Assembly: GCA_019322815.1 (NCBI GenBank)
Contig: JAHWIB010000029.1
Location: forward strand, 1-16,403
Direction: 5' to 3'
DNA length: 16,403 nt
Origin: Candidatus Woesearchaeota archaeon
GTDB lineage: Archaea; Nanobdellota; Nanobdellia; Woesearchaeales; WJKL01
The position numbers and the translations under genes are program-made. The notes beneath the pieces were generated by a model, which saw only the letters and a program-made list of their open reading frames with translations, was not told the origin of the DNA and ran no database searches. Below are positions 14,387 through 16,403 of the stretch, in pieces (within the stretch, counting starts at the first letter, position 1; every line of letters begins with the position of its first letter).

Positions 14387-14396
14387 TATTTATAAA
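14387..14396 (-). promoter_or_regulatory. TATA promoter of the HD-GYP gene
   Basis: The minus strand reads TTTATAAATA, predicting a start near 14369 and a leader of about 30 nt with the AGAGG site. Between this box and the DUF5320 promoter (14397-14521) lies AT-rich sequence with one 8-bp hairpin, AAAAATCA (14476-14483) with TGATTTTT (14488-14495); I see no gene there. Confidence 0.55.
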
Positions 14397-14521
14397 CTTT
14401 TCTATTTAATTTTTTTTACTTAAAAATGCTAAAAATATTTTTTTGAGCTCTATTTTTCTTAAAAACCAAAACAAGAAAAATCAATGATGATTTTTGAGAT
14501 TCATTTTTTCTTCAAAAAACC

Positions 14522-14535
14522 GAAACATTTATATA
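14522..14535 (+). promoter_or_regulatory. BRE/TATA promoter of the DUF5320-DUF134 cluster
   Basis: GAAACA followed by TTTATATA (14528-14535) gives a strong promoter, with the start expected near 14555. The two palindromes that follow lie over and just after that start. Confidence 0.65.
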
Positions 14536-14539
14536 TAAG

Positions 14540-14559
14540 TAATGAATATATATTCATTA
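14540..14559. promoter_or_regulatory. 20-bp perfect palindrome, putative operator 1
   Basis: TAATGAATATATATTCATTA is its own reverse complement. It begins 5 nt after the TATA box and covers the predicted transcription start, a position where bound protein would block the polymerase. It shares the core ATGAATA-nn-TATTCAT with the second palindrome. Confidence 0.65.
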
Positions 14560-14562
14560 TGA

Positions 14563-14584
14563 GTTATGAATAAGTATTCATAAC
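14563..14584. promoter_or_regulatory. 22-bp palindrome, putative operator 2
   Basis: GTTATGAATA (14563-14572) and TATTCATAAC (14575-14584) are perfect reverse complements around AG. Its centre is 24 bp from that of operator 1, so two dimers of one regulator could bind with a fixed spacing near two helical turns. Confidence 0.65.
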
Positions 14585-14619
14585 CGTAAATTCAAATAAA
14601 AACCATGGAGGTGGTTAAT

Positions 14620-14955
14620 ATGCCAGGAGGAGACGGAACAGGACCAAATGGTCAAGGTTCAATGACAGGAAGAGGTGCAGGCTACTGCGCTGGGTTTGAC
14701 AGGCCAGGATTTGCAAATCCAGGTTTTGGAAGAAGAGGATTTGGCAGAGGATTCAGAGGAAGAGGATTCGGAAGAGGCTTTGGCTTCAGAAGAATGGCTG
14801 TTGCTCCAGTAGCACCAGTGATACCAGTCTATAGAGAACCAGTAGAACTTAGCAAAGAAGAAAAGATTAAAATACTTGAAGCAGATAGAAAAGATATAGA
14901 AGCAGAATTGGAAGAGATCAAAAAAGAAATAGATGAAATAAAAAAACAGAAATAA
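14620..14955 (+). CDS. DUF5320 family protein
   Basis: 111 residues from MPGGDGTGPNG. The N-terminus carries the family signature (GDGTGPNGQGSMTGRGAGYC, C23), then FGRG/RGRG repeats (about 35-58; Gly/Arg/Phe-rich, disordered, RGG-like), a Pro/Val-rich spacer (60-73) and a charged C-terminal coiled coil (about 77-111). The function is unknown; the family often neighbours DUF134 regulators and metal- or redox-related genes. The start is the ATG at 14620: GGAGGTGG (14607-14614) is an ideal ribosome binding site 5 nt upstream, and the in-frame ATG at 14605 lies on that site. It is the first gene after the operator-bearing promoter and is followed by a long T-tract, so it may be made in larger amounts than the genes after it. 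Confidence 0.85.
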   Translation: MPGGDGTGPNGQGSMTGRGAGYCAGFDRPGFANPGFGRRGFGRGFRGRGFGRGFGFRRMAVAPVAPVIPVYREPVELSKEEKIKILEADRKDIEAELEEIKKEIDEIKKQK

Positions 14956-14971
14956 TTTTTTTATTTTTTTT
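14956..14971 (+). terminator. T-tract between DUF5320 and DUF134
   Basis: Seven T, one A and eight T directly follow the DUF5320 stop. This could end or weaken transcription, while the DUF134 gene begins only 12 nt later with no promoter or ribosome binding site that I can see. Partial termination is therefore the likelier reading. Confidence 0.5.
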
Positions 14972-14983
14972 ATTAAACAAAAA

Positions 14984-15481
14984 ATGCCAAGACCAAGATT
15001 ATTCAGAAGAGTAGGCTTTATGCCTAATGTAGATTATTTTAAGCCTGCTGGAATCAGGTTAAGAGAGCTTGCAGAAGTTATTCTTACTGTAGATGAATTT
15101 GAAGCAGTGAGATTAAAGGATCTCGAAGAAATGGATCAAGAACAGGCTGCTAAAAAGATGAAGATATCACAGCCAACATTCCACAGGCTTGTTATATCTG
15201 CAAGAAAGAAGATAGCTGAGGCTTTGGTCAACGGCAAAGCTATAAGAATTGAAGGAGGTAGATATAAAATGGTACAACAACCAATGCAGCCAGGAATGGG
15301 AAGAGGCCGCGGAAGAGGAATGGGATTTGGAGGCAGAGGAAGAATGGGTGGACCATTTGCAGCAGGTCCTGGAGGAGTATGTAAATGCACAAAGTGTGGT
15401 TATGAAGAGCCTCAGGTCAGGGGTCAGCCATGCATGAGCAAAAAATGCCCTAAATGCGGAAGCCCGATGGTAAGAGGATAA
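14984..15481 (+). CDS. DUF134 predicted DNA-binding protein with C-terminal zinc ribbon
   Basis: 165 residues. Residues 1-95 match DUF134: MPRPRLFRRVGFMPN, TVDEFEAVRLKDLE (35-48) and a sigma-region-4-like helix-turn-helix (DQEQAAKKMKISQPTFHRLV, 51-70) followed by RKKIAEALVNGKAIRIEGG. A Gly/Arg/Met-rich linker (103-132) follows. The C-terminus is a zinc ribbon: CKCTKCG (C133, C135, C138), C150 and CPKCG (C155, C158). Such proteins are predicted transcription factors, and this one is the best candidate in the window for binding the two palindromes upstream of DUF5320; that is inference from position. No ribosome binding site is seen before the ATG. The stop codon overlaps the next gene's start by one base. 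Confidence 0.9.
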   Translation: MPRPRLFRRVGFMPNVDYFKPAGIRLRELAEVILTVDEFEAVRLKDLEEMDQEQAAKKMKISQPTFHRLVISARKKIAEALVNGKAIRIEGGRYKMVQQPMQPGMGRGRGRGMGFGGRGRMGGPFAAGPGGVCKCTKCGYEEPQVRGQPCMSKKCPKCGSPMVRG

Positions 15482-15840
15482 TGAATAAAATATTAAGAGA
15501 AGACGAGTTATATAGAAGAGCAAGACTTATTTTGGGAGTTGAAAAAAATGCAACTTCAAAAGAAGCACAAAAAGCATATCACAAAAAGGCAAAACAATAT
15601 CATACAGATGATCCAGACAATCCTACTGCAGATGAAGAATTATTCAGAATTGTAACAGAGGCATACTATTTAATTAAAGGTAAAATTAAAATTAATGGAA
15701 GGGATCTTATGGGGCTTGATCAGGATGATTTAGTAGCTAAAATTATAGGAATGGACAAAATCACTCCAATGCATGAAACAGAAACTTGGGAAGAAAGGCA
15801 TTACAATCAATTTTATAGCGATGGAATACCATCTGCATAA
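15481..15840 (+). CDS. J-domain-like protein with HTD in place of HPD
   Basis: 119 residues from MNKILRED. Residues 8-67 follow the DnaJ J-domain plan: RRARLILGV, ATSKEAQKAYHKKAKQYH, then HTDDPDNP (41-48) and EELFRIVTEAYYLI. The invariant HPD motif needed to stimulate Hsp70 ATPase is HTD (41-43) here, so Hsp70 coupling may be lost or weakened. The 50-residue tail is acidic and unrecognised. The ATG shares its A with the DUF134 stop (TAATG), and GAGGAT lies just upstream inside DUF134. The longer in-frame start at 15454 would overlap DUF134 more and lacks such a site. Probably a cluster-specific adaptor. Confidence 0.8.
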   Translation: MNKILREDELYRRARLILGVEKNATSKEAQKAYHKKAKQYHTDDPDNPTADEELFRIVTEAYYLIKGKIKINGRDLMGLDQDDLVAKIIGMDKITPMHETETWEERHYNQFYSDGIPSA

Positions 15841-15843
15841 AAA

Positions 15844-16269
15844 ATGAAAAAAGCAACATTAGAGCAAACTGCATTTAAAGCAGCTAAGTCATTATATAGC
15901 ATGTTTCCAATTATATTAGGAATAATATTGTTAATTAGTCTGGTTAATGTAATTATCCCAAAAACATTCTATTCTTCTGTATTTAAGGGAAATATTTTAA
16001 CAGACTCTTTTATCGGCTCTTTTATCGGAAGCATATCAGCAGGCAGTCCAGCTACTAGCTATATTATAGGAGGAGAACTGCTTAAGCAGGGAATTAGTCT
16101 TATAGCAGTTACAGCCTTCTTAGTAGCATGGGTTACTGTGGGATTAGTGCAGTTTCCAGCAGAATCAATGCTGCTTGGAAAGAAATTTGCAGTAATAAGG
16201 AATATCATAGCTTTCATATTTTCAATGATTGTGGCAGTTATTACTGTTTTGATATTAGGTGTCTTATGA
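15844..16269 (+). CDS. half-size permease (DUF318/ArsP-like), subunit 1
   Basis: 141 residues with about four membrane segments. Characteristic stretches of the COG0701/DUF318 permeases are visible: GSISAGSPATSYIIGGELL (62-80) and FPAESMLLGKKFAVIRN (104-120). Full-size members (about 300 residues) have two such halves in one chain; here the halves are separate genes. Relatives export methylarsenite or other metalloid/thiol compounds, but the substrate here is unknown. It follows the J-like gene by 3 nt and overlaps the next ATG by 4 nt (ATGA at 16266-16269), so the subunits should be co-translated and probably pair. Confidence 0.8.
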   Translation: MKKATLEQTAFKAAKSLYSMFPIILGIILLISLVNVIIPKTFYSSVFKGNILTDSFIGSFIGSISAGSPATSYIIGGELLKQGISLIAVTAFLVAWVTVGLVQFPAESMLLGKKFAVIRNIIAFIFSMIVAVITVLILGVL

Positions 16270-16403
16270 AAGACAAGAAACAAGATAAAAATTACAGGAA
16301 ATGGTGGTTTTTATTAGGAGTTATTGTATTACACTTGGCAGTATGGTTATTCAGCTCAGAAATAATAATAAAAAGCCTGCAGTTTTTTTTAATGATTATC
16401 AAA
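16266..16403 (+). CDS. second half-size permease subunit, cut by window end (partial)
   Basis: 46 codons are visible before the window ends. The N-terminus is polar and basic (MKDKKQDKNYRKWW) and is followed by a hydrophobic helix (FLLGVIVLHLAVWLF) and then SSEIIIKSLQFF. Position, overlap with the preceding subunit and the membrane helix suggest the partner half of the permease; too little is present to prove the family. Confidence 0.6.
   Translation, partial: MKDKKQDKNYRKWWFLLGVIVLHLAVWLFSSEIIIKSLQFFLMIIK

Noticed and set aside
14484..14490. ATGATGA as box C of a C/D guide RNA
   Set aside because: No CTGA box D at a proper distance and no second C'/D' pair; the match falls in an AT-rich hairpin.
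1..16403. tRNA, rRNA or CRISPR array
   Set aside because: No GGTTC-type T-loop with acceptor pairing, no rRNA-like stretch and no regularly spaced direct repeats were found by reading the gaps.

Overview
The window looks like a piece of an archaeal chromosome. It is very AT-rich and tightly packed. It encodes an archaeal histone, an archaeal-type glutamyl-tRNA synthetase, a family B DNA polymerase with a C-terminal PCNA-binding motif, and a second, shortened histone-fold protein. TATA boxes (some with BRE-like A/C-rich flanks) sit 25-30 nt upstream of predicted transcript starts. Several genes (gltX, the cation/Ca exchanger, the JAB-like gene, polB) appear leaderless, while others carry GGAGG/GGTGA ribosome binding sites. 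The gene style (small proteins, minimal domain versions) suggests an uncultured DPANN-type lineage, possibly Woesearchaeota-like; that placement is inference.

Layout: 29-1018 (minus) type I 3-dehydroquinate dehydratase behind a histone gene. 1172-2311 (minus) an exported DUF2202 ferritin-like protein. 2484-5473 (plus) gltX, an abutting small membrane transporter, and a stripped-down pyruvate kinase barrel without B and C domains. 5508-8451 (minus) a compact ion/osmotic operon: MscS channel, a DUF2391-like membrane protein, a two-helix K+ channel and a cation-chloride-cotransporter-like permease; it is preceded by a Na+/Ca2+ exchanger-family antiporter (8502-9572, minus). 9653-10393 (plus) a JAB/MPN-like protein, divergent from the exchanger. 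10470-10631 (plus) a 53-residue histone-fold protein with strong promoter, SD and T-tract terminator. 10698-13157 (plus) polB. 13158-13296 an unusual gene-poor patch of mutually exclusive inverted repeats ending in an (AT)11 tract, followed by a 37-residue zinc-ribbon protein (13297-13410). 13417-14337 (minus) a complete HD-GYP domain protein, unusual for an archaeon. 14620-16403 (plus) a cluster of DUF5320, DUF134, a J-domain-like protein with HTD instead of HPD, and two half-size permease subunits (the second cut by the window end). This cluster is preceded by a strong promoter with two large palindromes placed like repressor operators.

Functional themes: ion and volume homeostasis (five adjacent transport genes), information processing (histones, GluRS, PolB), and a likely regulated metal- or redox-related module at the right edge. 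The best candidates for something undescribed are the right-hand cluster with its paired palindromes, the four-gene ion operon, the minimal pyruvate kinase and the structured element after polB. No tRNA, rRNA, CRISPR array, transposase or integrase was seen.
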